64,000 bases of DNA, from NCBI GenBank assembly GCA_009839325.1, contig VXPW01000021.1:1-64000 (forward strand), in the 5' to 3' direction. The translations under genes were made by a program, and so were the position numbers. The first letter of the stretch is position 1, and every line of letters begins with the position of its first letter. The notes under the pieces were generated by a model, which was not told the origin of the DNA, searched no databases, and saw nothing but the letters and a program-made list of their open reading frames with translations. Of the stretch, positions 31,326 through 40,407 are shown in pieces. Origin of the DNA: Rhodospirillales bacterium (lineage in GTDB: Bacteria > Pseudomonadota > Alphaproteobacteria > TMED109).

Positions 31326-33213
31326 GAGTAGCCGCAGACACGATTTCGATCGCCGCTCCCTGCTGATCCTGGGATTGAACGGCTGCTTCCTGGCCGTCGT
31401 CGCCGAGCGCCTGTACCAGCTGCAGATTCTGGAGCATGAACAGTACGCAGTGCGGTCCGATGAGAACCGCGTCAAGCTCCAGCTGCTGGTCCCGCCGCGG
31501 GGACGGATATTTGATCGGCACGGCGTGCTGTTGGCCGGTAACCGCTGGCACCACTACCTTCACGTCGTTCCCCCGAGTGGAGAGGAGGGTCGCCGCGCGA
31601 TGATGCTGCGGCTGGAGCACATCCTGCGGCCGTCCGCCACGCGATACACCGAACTCCAGGAAATCTTCGGGCCGGTTTCGGGGAGCCGGGAAAGCCCGCA
31701 CAAGCTCGTGCGGCTTCACTCGTGGGAGGACGTGACGAAGGTCGCGTCGCATTCGGTCGTGCTGCCGGGTGTCTCGGTCCGACGCGAATCCGAACGCCAC
31801 TACCCGGCCGGAGACGTCCTGGCCCATCTCCTCGGCTACGTGTCGTCGGTTACGAGTGACGACATCAGTCGCAACGAGGTGCTTGCGCACCTGAGCAACT
31901 ATCAGATCGGTCGAGTCGGCTTTGAGCAGTCGAGCGAGGCCATCCTCCGCGGGAAGATCGGGACGCTGCACGTCGAGGTGAACGCTCACGGGAAATCGGT
32001 TCGCAACCTGCGGGAAAAGAAGGCGCTACCGGGAAAGGACCTGCGCCTGACCGTCGACTATCGACTGCAGCGTTACGCCACGTCGCTGCTGGCCGGGCAA
32101 ACCGGCGCCGCCGTGCTGCTTGACACCGTCAACGGTGAGGCGCTGGCCTGCTGTTCGTCGCCCAGCTTTGATCCGAACCTCTTTGTCACCGGGCTGGATC
32201 ACGCGACGTGGAATGCCCTGAGCAACAGTCCCACCACACCGCTGGTGGACCGCTCGGTGCGGGGCCGGTACGCGCCCGGATCGACGTTCAAGGTCGCGGT
32301 GGCGCTGGCGGCGCTGGAGGCCGGGCACGATCCCAACCACACGGTGTTCTGCGGCGGTGTGCGGGAAATCGGGGGCAACCGGTTCCACTGCTGGCGCCGA
32401 CAGGGGCATGGTCGGCTGGCCCTGACCGAAGCCATCGCCCAGTCCTGTGATCTGCATTTCTACGAGCTGGCGCTGAACCTGGGGGTGGACCGGATCGCGG
32501 CCATGGCGAGGCGGCTCGGTCTGGGAGCGGCGACCGCTGTCGACGAATCCGTCAATGAGCGAGCCGGGCTGGTGCCGACCAAGGCGTGGAAGAAGGAGGT
32601 CTACAACAAGTCCTGGTACCAGAGTGACACCGCGAACGTCGGCATTGGTCAGGGATACATGCTCGCAACCCCGGTCCAGCTGGCGCTGATGACTGCCCGG
32701 ATCGCCAGCGGCAGGGAACTGGGAGTCCGGTTCGTCCAAGGCGTGGTCAATCATGGCGTGGATGAGAGGCTGACGGGAGCGGCACCGCCGGACTTCGGGG
32801 CTGCCCGACGCTTGGCCGACGCCCTCGACATCGAGGAATCGTCGCTGGCGTTTGTTCGCAATGCCATGTCGGCCGTCGTCAACAGCCCGACCGGGACGGC
32901 CCGGGACGCCGGGACCGAGCGCGATGACTTTCTCATGGCCGGGAAGACCGGCACCGTGCAGGTCCGCCGGATCACGGCGGAGGAGCGGAAATCGGGCGTC
33001 AAGAAGAACGAGGATCTGCCCTGGAAGTTCCGTGACCACGCGTTGTTCGTCGGTTTCGCGCCCGTCGAGCAGCCGCGGTTTGCGGTTGCCGTCGTCGTCG
33101 AACACGGCGGCAGCGGGTCGCGCGTCGCAGCGCCCATCGCCCGGGATCTGCTGCTGGAAGCGCAGCGTCTGGGTGTCACCGACGGCAGTGAAGGGGCGGG
33201 ACAGATAGCGTGA
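31312..33213 (+). CDS. mrdA: Penicillin-binding protein 2 (elongation transpeptidase)
   Basis: PBP2 is the monofunctional transpeptidase that cross-links lateral-wall peptidoglycan with RodA. One membrane anchor is at about residues 17-36. The pedestal motif PPRGRIFDRHG lies near 61-71. Active-site motifs are S324-T-F-K327, S378-C-D380 and K545-T-G547. 633 residues, normal size. It overlaps mreD and, by 4 nt, rodA. Confidence 0.96.
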   Translation: MKPVESSRRHDFDRRSLLILGLNGCFLAVVAERLYQLQILEHEQYAVRSDENRVKLQLLVPPRGRIFDRHGVLLAGNRWHHYLHVVPPSGEEGRRAMMLRLEHILRPSATRYTELQEIFGPVSGSRESPHKLVRLHSWEDVTKVASHSVVLPGVSVRRESERHYPAGDVLAHLLGYVSSVTSDDISRNEVLAHLSNYQIGRVGFEQSSEAILRGKIGTLHVEVNAHGKSVRNLREKKALPGKDLRLTVDYRLQRYATSLLAGQTGAAVLLDTVNGEALACCSSPSFDPNLFVTGLDHATWNALSNSPTTPLVDRSVRGRYAPGSTFKVAVALAALEAGHDPNHTVFCGGVREIGGNRFHCWRRQGHGRLALTEAIAQSCDLHFYELALNLGVDRIAAMARRLGLGAATAVDESVNERAGLVPTKAWKKEVYNKSWYQSDTANVGIGQGYMLATPVQLALMTARIASGRELGVRFVQGVVNHGVDERLTGAAPPDFGAARRLADALDIEESSLAFVRNAMSAVVNSPTGTARDAGTERDDFLMAGKTGTVQVRRITAEERKSGVKKNEDLPWKFRDHALFVGFAPVEQPRFAVAVVVEHGGSGSRVAAPIARDLLLEAQRLGVTDGSEGAGQIA

Positions 33214-34373
33214 GCGGCGTCGACTTCGTACGCGAAGCGGACGAGAACATCCCGGGTTTTCGTCAACGGCTGCAGGGTCTGGCGCAAACTCCTCCGATTT
33301 ACCTGCTGCTCGCGCTGCTGGTCCTGATATCGGCCGGGCTTGCGGTCCAGTACTCGGCCGCCGGCGGCGACGGTCGACCCTGGTTCTGGCCACACGCGCT
33401 GCGTGCTCTGGCCGGGTGCCTGCTGATGGTCGCGGTGGCCCTCGTCGACGTGCGGTTCTGGCTGCGCTTCGCCTACGTCCCGTTGGCGATGATGCTGGCC
33501 CTGCTGCTGGTGCTGGAATTCGTCCCCAGCGACCTCGCCGTCGATCGGTGGATCCGCGTCGGGTCGTACCAGTTTCAGCCGTCCGAGCCGGCCAAGCTGG
33601 CGCTGGTGATGGCCCTTGCGCGGTTCTTTCACGACCGCCGCGGTCGAGGCGGTTTCCTCGAGATCCTGGTTCCCGGCATCCTGATCGCCGTTCCCGCGTT
33701 TCTGGTCTGGCGCCAGCCGGACCTCGGAACTGCGGCGGCAATCGTGGCGGTGGGCTGCGTCACGGCATTTCTGGCCGGGCTGAGCCTGCGGGTCGTCGTT
33801 GCCGGTACGGTGGCGGCTGCCGGGGCGGTGCCGTTGCTGTGGTGGTTCGTCCTGCACGAGTATCAGCGCGTGCGGGTGCGCTCGTTCCTGGACCCGGAAT
33901 CCGACCCGCTCGGTGCCGGCTATCACCTGCTTCAGTCCAAGATCGCGGTCGGATCAGGCGGTGCCTTCGGCAGGGGATTCCTGGGCGGCAGCCAGACGCA
34001 GCTCGAGTTCCTGCCCGAGCACCACACCGACTTCGCGTTCACCGTGTTTGCGGAAGAGTTCGGCTTCGCCGGGACGCTGGCCCTGCTGGCCATCTACGCC
34101 CTGATCATTGTCTGGGGTGTCGTCCTTGCGCAATTCGTCCGCAATCACTTCGGCCGGGTGCTGGCGGCGTCGATCACGTTCATCGTGTTCCTGTACGCAT
34201 TCATCAATATTTCGATGACCACCGGGACCCTTCCGGTCGTGGGCTATCCGCTGCCGCCGATCAGCTACGGCGGCACCGCCTTGCTCACGCTGTTCGTCTG
34301 CATGGGGCTGCTGCTGAACGTGTACGTGCATCGGGACAGCGTGCTCGGGCGCCGCAACCGGACCCTGGTATGA
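33210..34373 (+). CDS. rodA: Peptidoglycan glycosyltransferase RodA
   Basis: RodA is the SEDS-family glycan polymerase paired with PBP2. About ten membrane helices; conserved parts are PSEPAKLALVMALARFF, WRQPDLGTAAAIVAVG and the C-terminal GYPLPPISYGGTALLTLF. GTG 33210 overlaps the mrdA stop. 387 residues. Last gene of the cell-shape cluster. Confidence 0.95.
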   Translation: MSGVDFVREADENIPGFRQRLQGLAQTPPIYLLLALLVLISAGLAVQYSAAGGDGRPWFWPHALRALAGCLLMVAVALVDVRFWLRFAYVPLAMMLALLLVLEFVPSDLAVDRWIRVGSYQFQPSEPAKLALVMALARFFHDRRGRGGFLEILVPGILIAVPAFLVWRQPDLGTAAAIVAVGCVTAFLAGLSLRVVVAGTVAAAGAVPLLWWFVLHEYQRVRVRSFLDPESDPLGAGYHLLQSKIAVGSGGAFGRGFLGGSQTQLEFLPEHHTDFAFTVFAEEFGFAGTLALLAIYALIIVWGVVLAQFVRNHFGRVLAASITFIVFLYAFINISMTTGTLPVVGYPLPPISYGGTALLTLFVCMGLLLNVYVHRDSVLGRRNRTLV

Positions 34374-34442
34374 GACCGGTGCGACGCGGTGGAAGTGCCG
34401 CGGGCCGGTCTCGCTAGCGCTGTTGGTCGTCGCGCCGCCCCC

Positions 34443-35090
34443 GTGACCAACCCCGGGCTCGCATTCATCGCGCTGGACGTGGAAACCGCCAATTCGGACC
34501 CCGGTTCCATCTGCCAGATCGGGCTCGCGGTCTACGAACACGGTCGGTTGGTCGACGAGTGGTGCACGCTCGTCGACCCGGAGGCGCAGTTCGACCTTCG
34601 CAACATCGCCATTCACGGCATCGACGAATACAAGGTGACCACGGCGCCGACATTTCGGCAGTGCGCGCCAGTGCTGCGCCAGTTCCTCGCGGGGTGCGTC
34701 GTGGTCCACCACACCGCATTTGATCGTCACGCGCTCCGTCGGGCCTGCCTCGCTGCCGAGGTATCGCTGCCCGAATGCCATTGGCTGGACTCGGCCTGGG
34801 TGGCGCGGCGGGCGTGGCCGCAGTTCGCCCGTCGGGGTTACGCGCTGGGAAACGTCTCCCGCTACCTGAACTACGAGTACAGGGCGCATGACGCGCTCGA
34901 AGACGCGAAGGCGGCGGGAAACCTGGTACTTGCCGCTTGCCGTGCGACCGGGTTGGACGTGTCTGGCTGGCTTGAACGCTTGAACCGGTCCAGTGCCCGA
35001 CGGGGCAGCGCTAGGCGGCTCCGGCTTCAGCTTCGCGAGCGGTCTTCAATGCCCGGGCGTACCATTCGACCTGGTCCGCGAAACCGCTGA
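34443..35090 (+). CDS. DnaQ-like 3'-5' exonuclease (DEDDh family)
   Basis: The catalytic set of a DEDDh exonuclease is visible: D12 and E14 (ALDVETAN), D94 (HTAFDRHAL), and H149 and D154 (RAHDALEDA). The protein is a stand-alone domain of about 180 residues with no polymerase or BRCT part, so a role in RNA/DNA end trimming or repair is possible but unproved. The start is GTG 34443; an upstream in-frame GTG at 34389 is the alternative. The last 26 codons run antisense into the convergent reductase and encode a basic, low-complexity tail. Resembles polymerase III epsilon-type proteins, but the replicative dnaQ is probably elsewhere. Confidence 0.82.
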   Translation: MTNPGLAFIALDVETANSDPGSICQIGLAVYEHGRLVDEWCTLVDPEAQFDLRNIAIHGIDEYKVTTAPTFRQCAPVLRQFLAGCVVVHHTAFDRHALRRACLAAEVSLPECHWLDSAWVARRAWPQFARRGYALGNVSRYLNYEYRAHDALEDAKAAGNLVLAACRATGLDVSGWLERLNRSSARRGSARRLRLQLRERSSMPGRTIRPGPRNR

Positions 35091-35592
35091 ACCTGCGGTG
35101 GACATCCTCGTCATCGGTGTGCCCGCCGTCGTCGAACGTCTCGTGGACCCGGCCAACCCGAAAGGGCGCGCCGATCGGCGGCGCACCCAGGACGGTAAAC
35201 AGGTGGCGCAGCGGGATGGCTGCCAGCGCACCGCCAAGAGGTCCGGGAGAGTAGGTGCACACCGCCGAAGGCTTGCGGGCGTACTCGGGCAGGAAGTAGT
35301 CGAGCACGTTCACCAGGGCGGGAGGAATGGACCCGTTGTATTCGGCGCTGACCGCCACGAACGCGTCGGCACGTTCAAAGACGCGATGCAGGAAGTGCAG
35401 CACCTCCGGCGCTTCTCCGTCACCGTAGTCCCGATAACGCTGTTGCAGGAGCGGGACGTTGTGTTCCAGCGGGTCGACGAGCGTGGATTCGTGCCCCCGT
35501 TCGCGGAAAGCCCGGGACACGTATCGGGCCATCCGGATCCCGACCCGCTGGGGCCGGACCGAGCCGTAGATCACGGCAATGCGAAGTTGCAT
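35011..35592 (-). CDS. NADPH-dependent FMN reductase family protein
   Basis: A flavodoxin-fold reductase of 193 residues. The phosphate-binding loop is YGSVRPQRVG at residues 9-18. The segment VSAEYNGSIPPALVNVLDYF matches the second FMN-contact region. Start ATG 35592 was chosen because the upstream extension lacks family similarity. It may reduce flavins, quinones or azo compounds; the substrate cannot be told from sequence. The 3' end overlaps the opposing exonuclease gene by 80 nt. Confidence 0.85.
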   Translation of the reverse strand: MQLRIAVIYGSVRPQRVGIRMARYVSRAFRERGHESTLVDPLEHNVPLLQQRYRDYGDGEAPEVLHFLHRVFERADAFVAVSAEYNGSIPPALVNVLDYFLPEYARKPSAVCTYSPGPLGGALAAIPLRHLFTVLGAPPIGAPFRVGRVHETFDDGGHTDDEDVHRRFSGFADQVEWYARALKTAREAEAGAA

Positions 35593-35959
35593 GTTCGGAA
35601 TACCCTTTCGACAGGGGCTTGGCTGCTGGTCCCGCCGTTCCGCCCGGTGCCCGGCCGACAGCACGGGTTCCGGGCCAGAGCAATATAGAGGGGGAAGCAT
35701 CGCCCACGGCCAGGCGTCCCGACATTCTTGCCCGTACGCAAAGACCAGGCCGGACGTTACCGCCCAAGACCTGTTCAACCGGCGGGTCCTTCAACGTGGT
35801 GGGCCGGCGTGCACTCGCGGCGCCAATTTGATATCGAGGCAACCTTGCACGCGCTCGCATGGGGAGCGCGACGCCGGCCCGCCATCGACATCCTCGAACT
35901 TGGGGTAGGTTTGGGCCGCGGCCCGCGACCGGCGTGGGGGCAACCGGCGGGAGTCCGCG
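35593..35959. other. Divergent intergenic region
   Basis: This 367-nt region lies between the minus-strand flavin reductase and the plus-strand cation exporter. The short open frames in it have no ribosome binding site or motif. I see no clear promoter pair and no obvious metal-regulator dyad. A good GGCGGGAG ribosome binding site precedes the exporter. Confidence 0.5.
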
Positions 35960-36874
35960 ATGACCGGCAATCACGGATCCGAAGGCCGCGGCGGTCACGC
36001 CGACAATGTCCGCCGCATCTTCTGGGCCCTGCTGCTGACCGGCGGTTTCATGTTCGCCGAGATCGTGGGTGCCGTGATTTCGGGCTCGCTGGCGTTACTG
36101 GCAGACGCTGCCCACATGCTCGTCGACACCGTGGCCCTCCTGTTTGCCTGGATCGCCTTCAAGCTCAGCAGCCGTCCGGCCGACCAGTCGCGCACCTACG
36201 GCTACCACCGCTTTCCGGTGCTTGCCGCTTTCGCCAACGGCATCAGTCTGCTGTTCATCGTGGGGTGGATTTTCACGGAGGCGGCCGACCGGATCGTCAA
36301 TCCGACCGAGGTGCTTGCCGGTCCGATGCTGGCAGTCGCGGTGCTGGGACTCGTCGTCAACGTTGCCGCATTCAGAGTGCTGTACGGTGCCGACCGCGCC
36401 AATCTGAACGTGCGGGGCGCACTGCTCCACATATGGGGCGACATGCTGGGCTCAGCCGCCGCGGTGGGCGCGGCCGTCGTCATCATGACCACCGGGTGGA
36501 TGCAGATCGATCCGCTGCTGTCGATCCTGGTCGGTTTGATCGTGCTCCGCAGTGCCTGGAGCCTGTTGCGGGATGCGGCACACATCCTGCTGGAGGGTGT
36601 GCCCGAGCAGCTGGACGTGCGGGAAATTGGTCCTGATCTCGTGGCAAACGTTGCCGTGGTGGAGGACATCCACCATGTGCACGCGTGGTCGCTGTCGCAG
36701 GAGCGGTCGCTGCTGACCCTGCACGCCAGGATCGTCAAGGATGCGCACCCGGACTCGGCGATCGCGGACATTCATGCCCGGCTGGCCAGCCGCTTCGGTA
36801 TCCGCCACGTCACCGTTCAGATCGAACTTGGCGGGTGCACGGATGATGCGGACCACGCCGGCTGCGGGGCCTAA
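35960..36874 (+). CDS. Cation diffusion facilitator (zinc/divalent metal exporter)
   Basis: A 304-residue CDF-family proton/metal antiporter of the inner membrane. The metal site of helices 2 and 5 is present as D49 with H52/D56 (LLADAAHMLVDT) and H157/D161 (HIWGDMLGSA). The C-terminal cytoplasmic domain carries VEDIHHVHAWSLSQE, the usual histidine-rich dimer interface. The pattern HxxxD resembles zinc exporters such as ZitB, and the adjacent Znu importer genes favour zinc. It converges on znuB with only 31 nt between. Confidence 0.9.
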   Translation: MTGNHGSEGRGGHADNVRRIFWALLLTGGFMFAEIVGAVISGSLALLADAAHMLVDTVALLFAWIAFKLSSRPADQSRTYGYHRFPVLAAFANGISLLFIVGWIFTEAADRIVNPTEVLAGPMLAVAVLGLVVNVAAFRVLYGADRANLNVRGALLHIWGDMLGSAAAVGAAVVIMTTGWMQIDPLLSILVGLIVLRSAWSLLRDAAHILLEGVPEQLDVREIGPDLVANVAVVEDIHHVHAWSLSQERSLLTLHARIVKDAHPDSAIADIHARLASRFGIRHVTVQIELGGCTDDADHAGCGA

Positions 36875-36905
36875 CGCTAGGAGAGACCCCGACTGCCATT
36901 GGCGT

Positions 36906-37709
36906 TCAGCGCGCGTTCACCTCACGGCGCGGGCGGCCCAGGCGGGTCACGAGAAACACCGCTAGGGCCGTCACCACAATGGAAGGGCCCGACGGTGTGT
37001 CCAGCGTCGCTGACGCGAGCAACCCGCCTGCGACCGCGATCACGCCGGCCACGGCGGCGCCGGCCGCCATCTGTTCCGGGCTTGACGTGAAGCGTCGCAC
37101 CGTGGCCGACGGGATGATGAGCAGGGCGACGATGAGCAGGACGCCCACGATCTTGATGGCCGCGGCGATGACGGCGGCAAGGAGAATTCCGAACACGAGA
37201 AGCGCCCGCTCCGGATGCAGTCTGGCAACGGTCGCCAGGTCGGGACTCACGGTGGCCGCCAGCAGGGGGCGCCAGATCCACCACAGCATTCCAAGCGCGA
37301 TCGCGCCGCCGCCCCAGACGACGGCGAGATCGAGACGCGACACGGCGAGAATATCCCCGAACAGCAGACCCTGAAGGTCGAGCCGCATGTCGGGAAAGAA
37401 CGACAGCAGGACCAGGCCAACCGCCAGTCCGCCGTGCGAGAGCAAACCGAGCAGCGTGTCGGTAGGCAGCGTGTCACGCCGCTCCAGGTAGTACATCGCC
37501 AGCACCACCACGACGGCCGTGACGAAGATGCCGATCACCAGGTGCAGATTCACCAGGACCGCGATCGCGACGCCCAATAGGGCGGAGTGCGCGATCGTTT
37601 CGCCGAAGTAGGCGAGGCGTCTCCAAACGATGAAGCAGCCGGCCGGCCCGGCGACCATCGCGATCCCGATGCCGGCCAGCAAGGCGCGGATGAGGAAGTC
37701 GTCCAGCAT
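36906..37709 (-). CDS. znuB: Zinc ABC transporter permease ZnuB
   Basis: An ABC-3 family permease of 267 residues with about eight membrane helices. Family markers are WRRLAYFGETIAHSALLGVA near the N-terminus and KIVGVLLIVALLIIPSATVR. With ZnuC and ZnuA it forms a high-affinity zinc importer. Manganese is possible for this superfamily, but the histidine loop of the neighbouring ZnuA favours zinc. It starts 3 nt after znuC. Confidence 0.93.
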   Translation of the reverse strand: MLDDFLIRALLAGIGIAMVAGPAGCFIVWRRLAYFGETIAHSALLGVAIAVLVNLHLVIGIFVTAVVVVLAMYYLERRDTLPTDTLLGLLSHGGLAVGLVLLSFFPDMRLDLQGLLFGDILAVSRLDLAVVWGGGAIALGMLWWIWRPLLAATVSPDLATVARLHPERALLVFGILLAAVIAAAIKIVGVLLIVALLIIPSATVRRFTSSPEQMAAGAAVAGVIAVAGGLLASATLDTPSGPSIVVTALAVFLVTRLGRPRREVNAR

Positions 37710-37712
37710 CGC

Positions 37713-38372
37713 TCAGAGCTTCCGCGCTTCACGCCGGGACAGGTGCGCGGGCGGGTCCGGCCGGGCCGGCGGCGGCTCGTCGTGTTCGTGCGGCACGAGC
37801 ACGACGACGTCATCACCCGTGCTCGTGGCCGCGTGGAGGTCGTGGGAGATCAGGAGTACGCCACACCGAAGATCACGCCGGATGCCCTGGATCAGGTCCA
37901 GCACGACGCCCGATCCGGCCGTGTCCACCCCTTGAGCGGGTTCGTCGAGAACCAGTAGATCCGGGCGATGAATCAGGGCGCGGGCCAGCAGGAGACGCTG
38001 GAACTCCCCGCCTGACAATGTCGTCACCGGGGGATCACCCAGGCGGTCCAGGCCGACGGCGGCGAGCGCAGATTCTATGTGATCCTTGGGAAAGCGCCCC
38101 GTCAGGGTCATGAGCCGTCGCACCGTCAATGGCAGTGTCGGGTTCAAGGCGAGCCGCTGCGGTACGTAACCCACCTCCAACGAGGACATCCGTTCGATCG
38201 TGCCCTCGTCGATGTCGAGCAAACCGAGAATTGCTTTCGCGCAGGTGGACTTGCCGGCGCCGTTGGCGCCAATCAGGTAGATGAGCTGGCCGCGGTCAAC
38301 CGTGATGTCGACATGCCGTACGATCCAGCGCTCGCCCCGGCGCACGCCCATGTCTCTGGCTCTGACAAGCAC
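37713..38372 (-). CDS. znuC: Zinc ABC transporter ATP-binding protein ZnuC
   Basis: The ATPase of the zinc importer. Walker A is GANGAGKST, the Q-loop region GYVPQRL, the signature LSGGEFQR and Walker B LLVLDEP, followed by the H-loop SHDLH. I place the start at GTG 38372 because a strong GGAGGAG lies 7 nt upstream. A GTG at 38408 would add 12 residues without a ribosome binding site. The tail ends with a short His/Pro segment (PHEHDEPPPARP) that might bind zinc. 219 residues. Confidence 0.92.
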   Translation of the reverse strand: MLVRARDMGVRRGERWIVRHVDITVDRGQLIYLIGANGAGKSTCAKAILGLLDIDEGTIERMSSLEVGYVPQRLALNPTLPLTVRRLMTLTGRFPKDHIESALAAVGLDRLGDPPVTTLSGGEFQRLLLARALIHRPDLLVLDEPAQGVDTAGSGVVLDLIQGIRRDLRCGVLLISHDLHAATSTGDDVVVLVPHEHDEPPPARPDPPAHLSRREARKL

Positions 38373-38673
38373 AACGGAACTCCTCCGAGGGCCGATCGAC
38401 CTGGTCACCGATGGCTGGCACCCGAGGCTAACGGTTCGAACCGGGCTCCTGCGGACACACCGGCGCGTACTCCTGCCAATCCATCACGTCCGCCACCCTA
38501 TCACCGGGCTGGAGATTACTGGACGGGCAGGCGCGGTGCGATCAGCGCGAGCCGCCCACCGGCGAGCCGCGGGCGCGGCAACGCCCCGCACCTGACCAAG
38601 TGCCCTTGACAGGTTGACTACAAATACATCGTTTCCGTTTTCAGCGACTGCCCAATTGCAGCGGGGAAAGTGT
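38373..38673. other. Divergent znuC / znuA control region
   Basis: This 301-nt region must hold promoters for both arms of the importer. A TTGACAGGTTGACT segment (38606-38619) contains two overlapping -35-like TTGAC elements spaced 8 nt apart, facing znuA, but no good -10 follows either. I searched by eye for a Zur-type dyad of the ATGTTATAACAT kind and saw none. Confidence 0.45.
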
Positions 38674-39699
38674 ATGAGCCGTTCGTGGTTGGCTTGGCGA
38701 TGGGTTGTTGCAGTATTGGTCGCAGTCCCCCTGACCGGCTGGGCCCAGGCGACGTCGGCGGCCGCTGAAAACGGCACTGTGATCGTCGCGTCGATAAAAC
38801 CGGTCCACTCGATCGCTAGCGCCGTCATGCTCGGTGTCGGCGAACCTCAACTTCTCATACGGGGCACCTCTTCCCCCCATACGTTCAGCCTGCGTCCGTC
38901 CGATGCCGCGGTGCTGGAAGACGCGAGCGTGGTCTTTTGGATCGGGCCAGCCATGGAGTCTTCGCTGGCCGGTCCCATCGCCGCGCTGGCTGGCGGGGCC
39001 CGGCTAGTCACGCTGTCGCAGGCGCCCAACCTCGTTCGCCGACCGCTTCGCGGAGGAGGCGCCTTCGAGAGCCATGCCCACCGTGATCACGATCACGGTG
39101 ACGCCGAGGACGGGCACCGTGATGCGGATCACGACGATGAGGGCGTCGGGCATGACGAGCGCGTATTCGACATGCACGTCTGGCTCGACCCGCACAACGC
39201 CGAAGCGATGGCCCGGATGATTGCCGAAGTGCTGTCGGAGGTCGACCCGGCGAATGCGGAGAGGTATGCAAGGAACGCGACCACTTTGGGCCAGCGCCTG
39301 GCAGCGCTGACGGAGGACATCGACACATTGGTGGCGCCAGCTCGCGGTCAGCCCTTCATCATGTTCCATGATGCGTACCGCTATTTCGAAGACCGTTTCG
39401 GCCTTGCTGCGGCCGGCTCCGTTGTCGTCAGCCTCGAGCGTAAGCCCGGGGTCAGACGAGTCCGCGCGCTTCGCGAAAGGGTGCGCGAACTGGGGGCGGT
39501 GTGCGTGTTCTCCGAGCCGCAATTCCAACCCAGCCTGGTCGGCACGATCATCGAGGATACCCAGGCACGTTCGGGCATACTCGATCCGCTGGGCGCCGGA
39601 ATCGAGAGTGGACCGGAGCTATATTTCACCCTGCTCCGGAAAATGGCGGCTTCATTCAGGACGTGCCTGGCACCCACCGCTTCCGACGGGGGCCAGTAG
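38674..39699 (+). CDS. znuA: Zinc ABC transporter substrate-binding protein ZnuA
   Basis: The periplasmic zinc-binding protein of the importer, 341 residues. A signal peptide covers about residues 1-31. Metal-site histidines are seen at H69 (TSSPHTFSL) and H168 (DMHVWLDPHN), with another in FHDAYRYF. Between residues 134 and 160 lies a His/Asp-rich loop (nine histidines), the hallmark of zinc-specific rather than manganese-specific proteins. ATG 38674 follows GGGGAAAG. Transcribed divergently from znuCB. Confidence 0.94.
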   Translation: MSRSWLAWRWVVAVLVAVPLTGWAQATSAAAENGTVIVASIKPVHSIASAVMLGVGEPQLLIRGTSSPHTFSLRPSDAAVLEDASVVFWIGPAMESSLAGPIAALAGGARLVTLSQAPNLVRRPLRGGGAFESHAHRDHDHGDAEDGHRDADHDDEGVGHDERVFDMHVWLDPHNAEAMARMIAEVLSEVDPANAERYARNATTLGQRLAALTEDIDTLVAPARGQPFIMFHDAYRYFEDRFGLAAAGSVVVSLERKPGVRRVRALRERVRELGAVCVFSEPQFQPSLVGTIIEDTQARSGILDPLGAGIESGPELYFTLLRKMAASFRTCLAPTASDGGQ

Positions 39700-40189
39700 C
39701 GCATCGCCGGGAAAGGGTTCATCCAGGGATTGAACAGTGCTTCCGATCGGCCGAGCTTCTGGTGGGCGGGACTGCAATTGTCGCGGACGGCATGTTCATG
39801 TCTTCTGTGGGTAGCAGGCGTGGTCTGTCGTCGCCAAGGGAACGCCCCCCCCGGCTCGAACGAGTGTCCCGCGGTACCGGTCATGGACGCGGACGTCCGG
39901 CGGCAGTGAACCCGCCCGCTCAAGCCATTCGCTGCCGCAGCATCAAGGGGGATGGCCGCTTCCGCAGTGCGGTCCGACGGGACCGAAGTCTCGTACCGCG
40001 CTGCCATTCGCGTAACGTCCAGCATCAGGATTCAGGTCCGGTTGCGGCGCAGCCGTCACTTGCGACGATGACCCCTGATGGAGTATCTTGCCATGCAACC
40101 GTACCCCTTAGTTCATTACCGGTTTCCGTCGTCGCTGGCGGCAATGTTTGCCGCGGATGGCCGGTAACGCACCATGTGAGGATTAGCTC
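39700..40189. other. Intergenic region before secE
   Basis: This 490-nt region separates znuA from secE. I looked for tRNA-Trp, which precedes secE in many bacteria, on both strands and did not find it. Apart from a candidate promoter near the end, nothing is recognisable. A long minus-strand open frame crossing from znuA into this region looks like a chance frame. Confidence 0.55.
40060..40089 (+). promoter_or_regulatory. Candidate promoter of secE-nusG-rplKAJL
   Basis: TTGCGA (40060-40065) and TATCTT (40084-40089) are separated by 18 nt. The -10 hexamer is identical to that of the rpsM promoter in this window. The leader to secE would be about 95 nt. The match is moderate; position supports it. 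Confidence 0.4.
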
Positions 40190-40387
40190 ATGAACGGGAC
40201 TTCCCCGATAGAGTTTCTTCGGGAAATTCGTCAAGAGCTGGCCAAGGTCACTTGGCCTACCCGCAAGGAGACAGCAGTCACCACGGGGATGGTGTTCGTG
40301 ATGGTATTCCTGCTGGCACTCTTTTTCCTGGGTGTGGACCAACTGGTGTCGCTTGCGATCCAGGCGATCCTCGGGTTGGGCAGTTGA
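40190..40387 (+). CDS. secE: Preprotein translocase subunit SecE
   Basis: SecE clamps SecY in the translocon. The 65-residue single-helix form is normal for alphaproteobacteria. The amphipathic segment EIRQELAKVTWPTRKE precedes the transmembrane helix (about residues 33-55). ATG 40190. secY itself is not in the window. Confidence 0.95.
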   Translation: MNGTSPIEFLREIRQELAKVTWPTRKETAVTTGMVFVMVFLLALFFLGVDQLVSLAIQAILGLGS

Positions 40388-40407
40388 CGCAGGGGGAGAA
40401 GCCGGCG

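Noticed and set aside
38373-38673. Zur operator between znuC and znuA
   Set aside because: No dyad resembling the known Zur consensus could be found by eye.
39381-40025. 214-codon minus-strand frame between znuA and secE
   Set aside because: Largely antisense to znuA, with no recognisable domain and no ribosome binding site.
39700-40189. tRNA-Trp before secE
   Set aside because: No cloverleaf with a CCA anticodon was found on either strand.
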